Source: an uncultured Lachnospiraceae bacterium (lineage in GTDB: Bacteria > Bacillota > Clostridia > Lachnospirales > Lachnospiraceae). From it: a stretch of DNA of 64,000 bases. The notes under the pieces were generated by a model. The model had not been told where the DNA came from, made no database searches, and was given only the letters and a program-made list of their open reading frames with translations. Position 1 is the first letter of the stretch. Each line of letters begins with the position of its first letter. A program made the translations under genes and the position numbers. Of the stretch, positions 8,718 through 17,022 are shown in pieces. The stretch is taken from positions 62,001 through 126,000 of the forward strand of contig CAJTKK010000007.1 of the NCBI GenBank assembly GCA_910576535.1, read 5' to 3'.

Positions 8718-9878
8718 ATGATGGAAGAAATGAGAAATGCAGAACCGGTATTGACGCTGAATCCTTTTGAAGAAATGGCGCCTCAGGCGCCGGCAGCCCC
8801 GGAACAGAAAATGGAAGTGGCAGCGGAGGAAACCAGGGAAGCGGCGGTTTTTGATGAAAGCACGCTGACTGTGGAGGAACGCAAAATGGTAAATGAATTT
8901 GCGGATTCCATTGATTTGAAAAATTCTACAGTAGTGCTTCAGTACGGCGCCGGGGCGCAGAAGAAAATCGCGGACTTTTCGGAGACGGCGCTTGCCAATG
9001 TAAGAAGCAAAGACCTTGGGGAAATTGGGGAGCTTTTGTCTGATGTGGTTTATGAGTTGAAAAAGTTTGACGAAGAGGAAGAAAAAGGCTTTCTTGGTAT
9101 TTTTAAAAAAAGCAGCAATAAGATTGCAGCAATGAAAAGCAAATATGATAAAGCAGAGGTGAATATTAATAAAATCTGCGGCGTGCTTGAAGCGCATCAG
9201 ATCCAACTGCTGAAGGATACGGCTATGCTGGATAAGATGTACGATTTGAACAAAAATTATTTTAAGGAACTTTCCATGTATATCTTGGCTGGAAAGAAGA
9301 AACTGGAAAAGGTAAGAAAAGAGGATATCCCGGTACTTATGGAAAAGGCGCAGGCAAGCAGCCTGCCGGAGGACGCACAGGAGGTCAATGACTTTGTAGC
9401 GATGTGCGACCGCTTTGAAAAGAAAATCCATGATCTGGAACTGACAAGGATGGTTTCTATCCAGATGGCTCCGCAAATCCGTCTGGTACAGAGCAATGAT
9501 ACCCTTATGTCTGAAAAGATCCAGTCAACTCTTGTAAATACGATTCCTTTATGGAAAAGCCAAATGGTGCTTGCCCTTGGCATTAATCACTCCACACAGG
9601 CCGCACAGGCACAGCGGGAAGTGACGGATATGACGAATGAACTGTTAAGAAAAAATGCGGCTGTCCTGAAACTTGCCACAGTGGAGACGGCAAAAGAAGC
9701 GGAAAGAAGTATTGTGGATATTGATACGCTGAAACAGACGAATGAATCGTTGATATCCACGTTGGATGAAGTGCTGCGGATACAGACGGAGGGGCGGGAA
9801 AAACGCAGGGAAGCGGAAATAGAACTCCGGCGCATCGAAGGGGATTTAAAGAACCGCCTGCTGCAAGTGCGGGCATAA
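8718..9878 (+). CDS. TelA/YaaN-family protein (toxic anion resistance family)
   Basis: A soluble, strongly helical 386-residue protein. The segment NEFADSIDLKNSTVVLQYGA around residues 55-75 and the motifs GFLGIFKKSSN, LDKMYDLNKNYFKELSMYI and LALGINHSTQAAQAQREVTD are typical of the TelA/KlaA family. Members were named for tellurite resistance on plasmids, but chromosomal Firmicute versions are thought to act at the envelope or in cell division; the true role is open. It is co-transcribed with the XpaC-like gene. The start has tandem ATGs at 8718 and 8721 behind a GGGAGAG site. Confidence 0.88.
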   Translation: MMEEMRNAEPVLTLNPFEEMAPQAPAAPEQKMEVAAEETREAAVFDESTLTVEERKMVNEFADSIDLKNSTVVLQYGAGAQKKIADFSETALANVRSKDLGEIGELLSDVVYELKKFDEEEEKGFLGIFKKSSNKIAAMKSKYDKAEVNINKICGVLEAHQIQLLKDTAMLDKMYDLNKNYFKELSMYILAGKKKLEKVRKEDIPVLMEKAQASSLPEDAQEVNDFVAMCDRFEKKIHDLELTRMVSIQMAPQIRLVQSNDTLMSEKIQSTLVNTIPLWKSQMVLALGINHSTQAAQAQREVTDMTNELLRKNAAVLKLATVETAKEAERSIVDIDTLKQTNESLISTLDEVLRIQTEGREKRREAEIELRRIEGDLKNRLLQVRA

Positions 9879-9993
9879 TGTGAGAGGCGCTTGCGCCGCT
9901 CATGCCAGAGGGTATTTTGCTAAAAAACGTTACGGTTTGCCATGTGAGTCTTTCTCATCTGGATTTTGTAAAAGGAATCATGGAGGGACTTGA

Positions 9994-10893
9994 TTGATAG
10001 AGTATATTCCGGCAAAAACAATTGTTACCAGAACAAAATCTTCCGGCTGGTTTGGCATGGATTATAATATGAATATATATAAGGGCTGCTGTCATGGCTG
10101 TATTTACTGTGACAGCCGTTCGGAGTGTTATCATATTGAGAATTTTGGGAAAGTGCGGGCGAAGGAAAACGCTTTGCAGATTATCAGGGATGATCTGCGC
10201 AGGAAAGTAAAAAAAGGAGTCATTGGAACAGGGGCAATGAGCGATCCTTATAATCCTTTTGAAGAAAAGCTTTGCTTGACCAGACATGCTTTGGAGCTGG
10301 TGGATGCTTATGGGTTCGGTGTGGCAATCGCTACGAAAAGCCCATTAATTGTAAGAGACATTGACATATTATGCAGTATTTTGGAACATTCGCCGGTATT
10401 GTGCAAGATAACGGTGACGACAGCCAGGGACGAACTGGCGGCTAAGATTGAGCCGGGTGTTGCGGTTTCCTCAAAAAGGTTTCAGGCGTTGGAAAAACTG
10501 CGGGATAAGGGAATATTTGCCGGCATATTGCTTATGCCGGTTTTGCCTTTTATAGAGGATAGTGAAGAGAACATAAAGGCAGTTATCGAACATGCATCGG
10601 AGAGCGGGTGCAATTTTATCTATCCTGCTTTTGGAATGACGTTAAGGCAAAATCAAAGGGATTACTATTATGAAATGTTGAACCGGATTTTCCCCCGGGA
10701 AAACCTGGTAGGAAAATATAGGAGTCAATATGGAAGCGCTTATGAATGCCATTCCCCCAAGGCGGCGCAGCTATACCGTATGCTGGGGGAAGAATGTAAA
10801 AAGAGAGGGATGCTGTACCGCATGAAGGATATAGTTCATGCATATAAAAAGAATTACGGGGATAATCAGATGAATTTTCTGGATATGATATAA
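9994..10893 (+). CDS. Radical SAM protein, SPL-like (spore photoproduct lyase-related)
   Basis: The 299-residue product carries a CX3CX2C cluster motif (C32, C36, C39 in GCCHGCIYC) preceded by NMNIYKGC. GTGAMSDPYNPFEEKL and ITVTTARDEL follow. These mark the SPL/Rv2578c-like radical SAM family, which uses a [4Fe-4S] cluster and S-adenosylmethionine. Whether it repairs spore DNA photoproduct or does something else cannot be told: the short C-terminal part lacks an obvious conserved cysteine of the kind used by true SP lyases. It starts at TTG 9994, six bases after GGAGGGA; there is no nearby ATG in frame. It appears monocistronic. Confidence 0.85.
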   Translation: MIEYIPAKTIVTRTKSSGWFGMDYNMNIYKGCCHGCIYCDSRSECYHIENFGKVRAKENALQIIRDDLRRKVKKGVIGTGAMSDPYNPFEEKLCLTRHALELVDAYGFGVAIATKSPLIVRDIDILCSILEHSPVLCKITVTTARDELAAKIEPGVAVSSKRFQALEKLRDKGIFAGILLMPVLPFIEDSEENIKAVIEHASESGCNFIYPAFGMTLRQNQRDYYYEMLNRIFPRENLVGKYRSQYGSAYECHSPKAAQLYRMLGEECKKRGMLYRMKDIVHAYKKNYGDNQMNFLDMI

Positions 10894-11050
10894 TGCGTAA
10901 AAGAACGGAAAAAAAGAAAAATCTTAATAATTTATAAAAGTATATACCCGCTTTTTATTTTGTGATATCTATTATATAGGGGGTAGAAAAGCGTCCGGTG
11001 AAACGGCAAAAGGGCTGCAAAAGGATGGGGACGCTGTTTATACGGGAAAA

Positions 11051-12196
11051 ATGATGGGATTACGGGAGCTGGAATTAATTTACATTGATAAAGAGGAGGA
11101 AGCGGCGCGAAGGAACGGAAAAAGGAAAATGCGCCATGACGGGCAAAACCTGTCTTTGGGAGAACGGGAACAACTAAGAACCCCTGCCTGGGAAGAAGCC
11201 TGGCAGGAGGAAGACCCGGAAGAAGAATGGGAAGAAGCCTGGCGGGAGGAAGACCCGGAAGAAGAATGGGAAGAAGCCTGGCGGGAGGAAGGCCCGGAAG
11301 AAGAGTGGGAAGAAGCCTGGCGGGAGGAAGACCCGGAAGAAGAATGGGAAGAAGCCTGGCAGGAGGAAGACCCGGAAGAAGCTGCGGTAATGAGGCCTGC
11401 GGCAATAAAACGCAGGACGGCAAAAAGTGTAGATATACAGCAGGAAAAAAAACGGCGCAGGAAAAAACGAAGGAGGCGGGCCAGGGTAATCAGAGGGATA
11501 ATCATGGGATTTATGATGGCCATGACATCCGTTTTTTTCCTGGGAGTAGCTTGGTTTGCGGTAAATGTATATCAAAAGACGACAAAGGAAGAGGAAATCC
11601 AGGCTGTTTCTACAAAAGCAGTACAGGAAATAGGGAATCAGGATATTAGGGAATGGGGGAAATTCTATGCATTAGACTTAGAACGTCCGGAACTGGCGGT
11701 AGACTTGCTGACGGTCAATGAATATTCCAGGCCGGGGGAAGAATTGCCGGAAGTAAAGAATATTTTTATCCATTATACAGCAAATGCGGGTACAACTGCA
11801 GAGCAGAACAGAAGTTATTTTGAGTCGCTTTCCGAAAGTCATGAACGTTCTGCCAGCGCGCATTTTGTGATAGGCTATGATGGAGTAGTGGTACAGTGCA
11901 TACCGACAAAGGAAATTGCATATGCCGTAAAGGGCCGCAATTATGATTCCATCTCGATTGAGTGCTGTTACTTGGATGAAAACGGGAAATTTGAGGAAAA
12001 AACTTATGATGCATTGATTGAACTGACTGCCTGGCTTCTGCATAAGTATGAGCTGCGGCCGGAGAATGTGCTTAGGCATTATGATGAAGGCGGAAAAAAT
12101 TGCCCAAAATATTTTGTGGAACATGAGAATGCATGGCATAAATTTCTGATGGATCTGGAAAATTATATGACTAGACTGACAGATGAGAATGGATAG
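11051..12196 (+). CDS. Membrane-anchored N-acetylmuramoyl-L-alanine amidase (Amidase_2/PGRP fold)
   Basis: The 381-residue protein has three parts. Residues 1-150 are very charged and contain five tandem 13-residue repeats of the form EEAWREEDPEEEW (bases 11192-11386). Then comes a basic stretch and one membrane segment near residues 151-175 (IIMGFMMAMTSVFFLGVAWF). The extracellular catalytic domain follows, with IFIHYTANAG, SAHFVIGYDGVVVQCIP, NYDSISIECCY, VLRHYDEGGKNCPKYF. The histidines and cysteine fit the zinc site of Amidase_2 enzymes, which cut the amide between muramic acid and the stem peptide. The acidic repeat tail is therefore on the cytoplasmic side, which is odd for a wall hydrolase. 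ATGs at 11051 and 11054 have a poor ribosome site. Confidence 0.85.
   Translation: MMGLRELELIYIDKEEEAARRNGKRKMRHDGQNLSLGEREQLRTPAWEEAWQEEDPEEEWEEAWREEDPEEEWEEAWREEGPEEEWEEAWREEDPEEEWEEAWQEEDPEEAAVMRPAAIKRRTAKSVDIQQEKKRRRKKRRRRARVIRGIIMGFMMAMTSVFFLGVAWFAVNVYQKTTKEEEIQAVSTKAVQEIGNQDIREWGKFYALDLERPELAVDLLTVNEYSRPGEELPEVKNIFIHYTANAGTTAEQNRSYFESLSESHERSASAHFVIGYDGVVVQCIPTKEIAYAVKGRNYDSISIECCYLDENGKFEEKTYDALIELTAWLLHKYELRPENVLRHYDEGGKNCPKYFVEHENAWHKFLMDLENYMTRLTDENG
11192..11386 (+). repeat. Five tandem 39-bp in-frame repeats
   Basis: Five nearly identical 39-base units encode EEAW[QR]EE[DG]PEEEW; the last unit ends EEAA. They differ at only a few bases (for example CAG/CGG after TGG and GAC/GGC before CCG), which suggests recent expansion by slippage or unequal crossing-over. 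Confidence 0.95.
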
Positions 12197-12214
12197 GAGG
12201 GAGAGGGGTTAAAG

Positions 12215-12574
12215 ATGGAAGTTTTATTTGTGGAATACCCTAAATGCAGTACGTGCATAAAAGCGCAAAAATGGCTGAAAGAGCAGGGGATTGTTTACAG
12301 CAGCCGGAATATAAAAGAAGCAAACCCGGATAAAAAGGAATTAAAGGAATGGCATGAAAAGAGCGGGCTGGATATTAAACGTTTTTTTAATACCAGCGGT
12401 GTCCTATATAAAGAGATGCAGTTAAAGGATAAGCTGCCAGCGATGTCACTGGAGGAAAAATATGAACTGCTTGCAACGGACGGTATGCTTGTAAAAAGGC
12501 CAATTGCTGTTGCCGGCGGTGTGGTGTTGGCAGGCTTTAAGGAAGAGGAATGGGAAGACAAGCTGAAAGAATAA
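12215..12574 (+). CDS. ArsC/Spx-family thioredoxin-fold protein
   Basis: A 119-residue protein beginning MEVLFVEYPKCSTCIKAQKW, with a CSTC redox motif at residues 11-14. RNIKEANPDKKELKEWHEKS, KRFFNTSG and LVKRPIAV follow. These are hallmarks of the ArsC/Spx/YffB family. The CxxC arrangement and the KRP motif are shared by 'arsenate reductase family' proteins whose real substrates are unknown. There is no ars transporter or ArsR regulator nearby, so arsenate reduction is not supported by context. It lies 18 bases downstream of the amidase and may share its transcript; a terminator follows. Confidence 0.85.
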   Translation: MEVLFVEYPKCSTCIKAQKWLKEQGIVYSSRNIKEANPDKKELKEWHEKSGLDIKRFFNTSGVLYKEMQLKDKLPAMSLEEKYELLATDGMLVKRPIAVAGGVVLAGFKEEEWEDKLKE

Positions 12575-12582
12575 AGCATAGG

Positions 12583-12620
12583 CCCCCCTGGCTGTTTTTG
12601 CAGAAACGGCCAGGGGGGTT
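12583..12620 (+). terminator. Terminator after the ArsC-like gene
   Basis: CCCCCCTGGC (12583-12592) pairs with GCCAGGGGGG (12609-12618). The T tract is very short (TT then GCG), so it may be a weak or factor-assisted terminator. Confidence 0.65.
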
Positions 12621-12658
12621 GCGTCTAAAAAGGTTATTCGCGGTTTGCGGAGGGGTTG

Positions 12659-12728
12659 TTGACTTCCGTATAGTTTTACCTTATTATAATCTTTAAATGT
12701 TTGAGGCATGAAATGTAAAACATTTAAA
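12659..12728 (+). promoter_or_regulatory. Promoter and inverted repeat upstream of pncB
   Basis: TTGACT at 12659-12664 lies 17 bases before TATTAT (12682-12687), which overlaps a TATAAT at 12685. Immediately after it, at the expected transcript start, an 11-base perfect inverted repeat TTTAAATGTTT (12692-12702) / AAACATTTAAA (12718-12728) is separated by 15 bases. It could be an operator or a 5' mRNA hairpin. The 140-base leader from here to the start codon holds nothing else I can name. Confidence 0.5.
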
Positions 12729-12868
12729 AATGGAAAAATAAAATATTTGAAACAACAAATGGGCGGCTGGCGGAGCCTGTCTAAAGAATATTTTCCCCAA
12801 AGCAGATGACGGTTTGGAGGGAGACAGTCTTTTGGACATACTTTATGGCAGCAGAATGAGAGGCGAAC

Positions 12869-14323
12869 ATGGACAGACAGAATCTGACCTTACTTACTGA
12901 CCTTTATGAGCTTACGATGATGCAAGGCTATTTCAAACACAAAGACCAGAATGAAACCGTTATTTTTGATGCGTTTTACCGCACGAATCCCGGAGAAGGC
13001 GGTTATGCGGTAGCAGCCGGGCTGGAACAGGTTATCCAGTATATCAAGGAGCTTCACTTTTCCGACGAAGATATTGAATACCTTGCCGGGCTGGGGATTT
13101 TTGGGCAGGATTTCCTTGACTATCTGAAGGGCTTTCAGTTTACCGGGGATATTTATGCGATTCCGGAAGGCAGCGTTATTTTCCCGAGAGAGCCTTTGAT
13201 TAAAGTGATTGCGCCTATTATGCAGGCACAGCTTATCGAGACGGCGATTTTGAATATCATTAACCATCAAAGCTTGATTGCGACTAAGGCGGCCAGAGTC
13301 TGTTACGCAGCCCGGGGCGATGGGATTATGGAATTTGGGCTTAGGCGCGCCCAAGGCCCTGATGCAGGGACTTATGGGGCAAGAGCTGCTGTGATCGGGG
13401 GATGCATTGGCACTTCAAACGTATTGTGCGGCAGGCTTTTTGACGTGCCGGTAAAAGGCACCCATGCGCATAGCTGGATTATGAGTTTCCCGGATGAGTA
13501 CACAGCATTTAAGACGTATGCGGATATGTATCCTTCTGCCTGCATCTTGTTGGTGGATACTTATGATACATTAAAGTCAGGTGTTCCCAATGCGATAAAA
13601 GTGTTTAAGGAGATGAGGGAATCCGGTGTGCCGCTTACCTTTTATGGCATCCGCTTAGATAGCGGCGACTTGGCATATCTGTCAAAGAAGGCGAGAAAAA
13701 TGCTGGATGAAGCCGGTTTCCCGGATGCAGTGATTTCTGCTTCCAACGATTTGGACGAGTTTTTAATTGATAGCCTGAAAGTACAAGGCGCGGCAATTAC
13801 TTCATGGGGTGTGGGGACCAACCTGATTACTTCCAAAGACTGCCCGTCTTTTGGAGGCGTATACAAACTGGCGGCTATTATGGACAAGGAAGGCAATTTT
13901 ATCCCGAAGATCAAACTTTCGGAAAACAGTGAGAAGGTTACGAATCCTGGCAATAAGACCGTGTACCGCATTTACGAAAAAAACTCCGGCAAAGTGAAAG
14001 CTGATCTGATCTGTCTGGTAGAGGAAAAATTTGATGAAAAAGAACCGCTTCTTCTTTTTGACCCTTTGGAACCATGGAAGAAAACAAAGCTTCCGGGCGG
14101 CAGCTATACGATGCGTGAGATTATGATCCCGGTTTTCCTGAACGGGAAATGCTGTTATGAATCCCCAAAAGTTATGGATATCCGGGAATATTGCAAAAGG
14201 GAACTGGATACCCTTTGGGATGAGACAAGAAGGCTTGTGAATCCTCATAAAGTATATGTGGATTTATCGAAGAAGCTTTACAATATTAAAATCGAACTGC
14301 TAGACCGTATGGGGCAAGTTTGA
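12869..14323 (+). CDS. pncB: Nicotinate phosphoribosyltransferase
   Basis: The 484-residue enzyme converts nicotinate and PRPP to nicotinate mononucleotide in NAD salvage. Diagnostic segments are LLTDLYELTMMQGYF at the N-terminus, FGLRRAQGPDAG, GTHAHSWIMSF (containing the histidine phosphorylated in this family), FYGIRLDSGDLAYLS and SFGGVYKLAA. Length matches Firmicute PncB. The start follows a weak GAGAGGCGA site. Its own promoter and an inverted repeat lie upstream, so regulation by NAD status is plausible; no NAD regulator gene is in view. A DegV-family gene follows. Confidence 0.96.
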   Translation: MDRQNLTLLTDLYELTMMQGYFKHKDQNETVIFDAFYRTNPGEGGYAVAAGLEQVIQYIKELHFSDEDIEYLAGLGIFGQDFLDYLKGFQFTGDIYAIPEGSVIFPREPLIKVIAPIMQAQLIETAILNIINHQSLIATKAARVCYAARGDGIMEFGLRRAQGPDAGTYGARAAVIGGCIGTSNVLCGRLFDVPVKGTHAHSWIMSFPDEYTAFKTYADMYPSACILLVDTYDTLKSGVPNAIKVFKEMRESGVPLTFYGIRLDSGDLAYLSKKARKMLDEAGFPDAVISASNDLDEFLIDSLKVQGAAITSWGVGTNLITSKDCPSFGGVYKLAAIMDKEGNFIPKIKLSENSEKVTNPGNKTVYRIYEKNSGKVKADLICLVEEKFDEKEPLLLFDPLEPWKKTKLPGGSYTMREIMIPVFLNGKCCYESPKVMDIREYCKRELDTLWDETRRLVNPHKVYVDLSKKLYNIKIELLDRMGQV

Positions 14324-14375
14324 ATCATGTAAGTAAATATAGATTGTTTATGCTGGAAAAGCATGGAGGTTGATT

Positions 14376-15257
14376 ATGCTTAGAATAATTACAGATTCTG
14401 CCTCTGATTTACCAAGGGAGTATATCATGGCTCATGGACTTCATGTGATCCCGACTCCTGTCGTAATTGATGAAGTGGACTATTTTGATGGCAAGACTAT
14501 CCAAACAAAGGAGTTTTACCATATTTTGGATGATACAAAACGGGATGTGCGGACTTACCATATTAACCCGGCAATGTTTGAAGAAGCATTTCTCCCATAC
14601 GCCAAGGCCGGGGACAGCATTATTTATATCTGTTTTTCCACCGGGATTGCGGGAACGCTGAATGCGGCGAATATTGCCAAGGCAAATGTGCTGGAACGGT
14701 ACCCGGATTTTGACCTGACTATTATTGATTCAAAATCCGCATCCATTGGTTTTGGGCTTCTCGTGTCAAAATTGGTGACCATGCTGGAGAATGGCGCTTC
14801 CAAAGAAACAATAACGGAGGCTGCGGAATATTTTATTTCCCATATCCATCATGTCTTTACCGTGCATACATTGGCTTATCTAGTAAAAGGAGGAAGGCTT
14901 TCCAGGTTTAAAGGGACGATTGCAGAAACCTTGGATATGAAGCCGATTCTTATTGTGGATAAGGAAGGCAGCCTTCAAGTATTGAAAACGGTCCGCGGAC
15001 GCAAGAAATCTATGAAGGCTCTCATTGATTATGCGAAATCCAACGGTTATGATTTGCCTGCCCAGACATTGGCTTTCTGCCATGGGGAGGATGAGGAAGC
15101 GCTGCAGTTCCTGCTGGATCTTGCGGATACGGAACTGAAACCGAAAGACAAGCTGATTTCTACAGTAGGCTGTGCGATTGGGGCGCATACCGGGCGCGGG
15201 ATCGTAGGGCTTTGCTTTTTTGATGCGCCAGGGGATCCATATAGCGCATATTTATAG
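14376..15257 (+). CDS. DegV family fatty-acid-binding protein
   Basis: A 293-residue protein beginning MLRIITDSASDLP, the DegV N-terminus. It also has ICFSTGIAGTLNAANIA, DSKSASIGFGLLV, LVKGGRLSRFKGTIAE, KPILIVDKEGSL and VGCAIGAHTGRGIVGLCFF. DegV/FakB proteins bind a fatty acid and, in other Firmicutes, present it to the kinase FakA; which fatty acid is used here cannot be told. A TTG at 14370 is in frame but touches the GGAGG site, so the ATG at 14376 (six-base gap) is chosen. It is probably co-transcribed with pncB, which ends 52 bases upstream. Confidence 0.93.
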   Translation: MLRIITDSASDLPREYIMAHGLHVIPTPVVIDEVDYFDGKTIQTKEFYHILDDTKRDVRTYHINPAMFEEAFLPYAKAGDSIIYICFSTGIAGTLNAANIAKANVLERYPDFDLTIIDSKSASIGFGLLVSKLVTMLENGASKETITEAAEYFISHIHHVFTVHTLAYLVKGGRLSRFKGTIAETLDMKPILIVDKEGSLQVLKTVRGRKKSMKALIDYAKSNGYDLPAQTLAFCHGEDEEALQFLLDLADTELKPKDKLISTVGCAIGAHTGRGIVGLCFFDAPGDPYSAYL

Positions 15258-15305
15258 GAAAGGAATGGCAACCAAAGGAAGATTTTATAAAAATATTTTG
15301 ACATA

Positions 15306-15341
15306 AGAAAAGGAAGCTTGCCGGATGGCGCTTCCTTTTTT
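15306..15341. terminator. Bidirectional terminator between degV and spoVT
   Basis: AAGGAAGC (15310-15317) pairs with GCTTCCTT (15330-15337). T-rich sequence follows on the forward strand and, read in reverse, on the other side as well. The flanking genes are convergent. Confidence 0.85.
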
Positions 15342-15352
15342 GTCATAAATCT

Positions 15353-15898
15353 TTATTGTTCCATCTGCCTGCCTAAAAAGCCTGCAGCGGACAGGGCAAG
15401 TTTTTGTTCCACTTCCCCCATTTTTGATTTTTCATCGCTTTCCACTAAGACGACCGCGCCGATTACATCGCCCTCGCAAATGATAGGGCTGACCGCCTCA
15501 TGCACAAAGTCTTCGCCCCCGTCCGCGGAAATCGTAATAAATCCCCGGTCCCCTTTTGACGCGATTACCGTTTCCCTGTTGTTGATTTTATCTTCCAGGT
15601 CCCGGCTTAATCCTTTTCCCAGAAGGTTTTTACTGCCTCCTGAAACAGCAATGAATTGATCCCTGTCGGCAATGAGCGCTGTATGGCCGGATACCTGGGC
15701 AAGGCTTTCTGCATATTGTCTGGCAAAAGCGCTCATTTCCCCAATTGGTGAATATTTCTTTAAAATAATTTCCCCTTCCCTGTCAGTAAATATTTCTAAG
15801 GGATCGCTTTCCCTAATCCGCAATGTCCTTCTGATTTCTTTAGGGATAACGATACGCCCTAAATCGTCAATTCTTCTCACTATACCTGTTGCTTTCAT
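15353..15898 (-). CDS. spoVT: SpoVT, AbrB-family sporulation transcription factor
   Basis: The 181-residue protein starts MKATGIVRRIDDLGRIVIPK, the swapped-hairpin AbrB DNA-binding domain (residues 1-50). A GAF-like domain follows (about residues 55-180, VSGHTALIADRDQFIAVSGG, GDVIGAVVLVESDEKS). This two-domain layout and length are SpoVT, a forespore regulator of late sporulation and germination genes. The start is preceded on the reverse strand by GGAGGACA. A forespore-type promoter is visible upstream. The gene stands alone, convergent with degV and divergent from the secreted protein genes. Confidence 0.97.
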   Translation of the reverse strand: MKATGIVRRIDDLGRIVIPKEIRRTLRIRESDPLEIFTDREGEIILKKYSPIGEMSAFARQYAESLAQVSGHTALIADRDQFIAVSGGSKNLLGKGLSRDLEDKINNRETVIASKGDRGFITISADGGEDFVHEAVSPIICEGDVIGAVVLVESDEKSKMGEVEQKLALSAAGFLGRQMEQ

Positions 15899-15934
15899 TT
15901 GATGTCCTCCATTTGCATATCTTAAGTTTGGTAC

Positions 15935-15964
15935 TAGTATCTGTAAACGGTGGTATTTTATACC
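15935..15964 (-). promoter_or_regulatory. Putative sigma-G-like promoter of spoVT with palindrome
   Basis: Read on the reverse strand, GTATA (15959-15963) and GATACTA (15935-15941) are 17 bases apart. This is close to the forespore consensus GMATA-N16-18-CATNMTA, with one -10 mismatch. The -35 element lies inside a perfect palindrome GGTATTTTATACC (15952-15964), which could be an autoregulatory site since SpoVT controls its own gene in Bacillus. Confidence 0.5.
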
Positions 15965-16090
15965 TTGGAAATCATTTTCGTGAAAGAATATTTAATGGAA
16001 AAAATAGTAAAAATAGATGTATTCAACTAGGCTTAAATATTGTATAATTAATTATAACTAGCGGTTTGTACGGGAAGCTGAGGTGATAGG

Positions 16091-16975
16091 ATGGAAATGC
16101 TGCGGGGGATAAAGAAAAGTGCAATGTTGGCAGGCGTTTTGATGTTAGTATGCGCTATCGGGGAAACCATGCCGGTTTCGGCGGCAGAGATGCCGGCGGA
16201 ATCGGTATCGGAGAACTCCATTCCTGTTACGGATGAGGAAGAGGCAGGAAGGGAAGATATCAAAAACGGCATCGACTGGGATGGGATATTTCAGATGGAA
16301 GAGGCTGAAGACGAGAAGACGCTGCGATTGCTGGAAGAGGATAAGGAACAGGAAAAAGAAAAAGAGGAACCGGCAACAGTAAGTGAGGACCAGTTCCAGA
16401 CAGTGAATTATCAGGGGAATATATTGACCGACTGGCAGCAGATATTGGAGGCCTTAAAAGAGCTGACGCCTGAAGCATTGACCGGGGGCGGCGACGGAAA
16501 CGGTATGCTGGTCCTCCAGGTTAAGAACGTTGACAATATTCCCGCACAGGTGAAGGAATATATTACTGCCGGCGGCCAAGGATATACAAAGTTATTGCAA
16601 TGCAGCCTGGGTTATGGCGTGTCGGTGGTGATAAACGGTGCGGAAAATAACAGCGGCTTTTGCGGGATAAGCAATACTCATGTATCCGTAGGCAGTGAAA
16701 AGAGAGGAAAGAAAAGCGTTGCAACTACGGTGCGGTTTGAAACCCATGAAAATATTGGGGCAGTTGTAAGCCTTCAAGTGAATCTGCCTCAATGCAGCAA
16801 AGGGACAAAGGTATCTGTTTATGCTGAGACGGTAGCAGTTGACGAAGAAGGGAATACGACAGTCGGGGAGAACGCTTGCATAGGGACGACAAAAGCGGGG
16901 GAGAACGGGAATGTAGAGATCCCGATTCAGTCTACGGCTAATTATATGTTTGTTTATAAGGAAGCAAAAGAGTAG
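16091..16975 (+). CDS. Secreted protein of unknown function
   Basis: I do not recognise the family. The 294-residue product has a signal peptide: basic MEMLRGIKKS, then AMLAGVLMLVCAIGETMPVSA, with cleavage likely after VSAA around residue 32. A very acidic stretch spans about residues 35-100 (EEAEDEKTLRLLEEDKEQEK). The rest (about residues 110-294) is probably beta-rich, with LVLQVKNVDNIPAQVKEYIT and a YGVSVVINGAEN segment. There is no anchor or sorting motif. It has no visible enzymatic motif. The next gene, 47 bases downstream, is also secreted, so the two may act together outside the cell. It starts at ATG 16091, 13 bases after a GAGGTGA. Confidence 0.7.
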   Translation: MEMLRGIKKSAMLAGVLMLVCAIGETMPVSAAEMPAESVSENSIPVTDEEEAGREDIKNGIDWDGIFQMEEAEDEKTLRLLEEDKEQEKEKEEPATVSEDQFQTVNYQGNILTDWQQILEALKELTPEALTGGGDGNGMLVLQVKNVDNIPAQVKEYITAGGQGYTKLLQCSLGYGVSVVINGAENNSGFCGISNTHVSVGSEKRGKKSVATTVRFETHENIGAVVSLQVNLPQCSKGTKVSVYAETVAVDEEGNTTVGENACIGTTKAGENGNVEIPIQSTANYMFVYKEAKE

Positions 16976-17022
16976 GCTTTTTTATAAAAAGATATAAAAA
17001 ATTTTGGAAAGGACAGGATAAA

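Noticed and set aside
8718..9878. Acquired tellurite-resistance island
   Set aside because: The telA-like gene is part of the common chromosomal xpaC-yaaN pair, with no ter genes or mobile-element signs around it.
11080..11575. Several reverse-strand open frames over the 39-bp repeats
   Set aside because: They are repeat artefacts giving Ser- or Pro-rich low-complexity translations.
12215..12574. Arsenic resistance locus
   Set aside because: Only an ArsC/Spx-like protein is present; no arsenite pump or ArsR regulator lies nearby.
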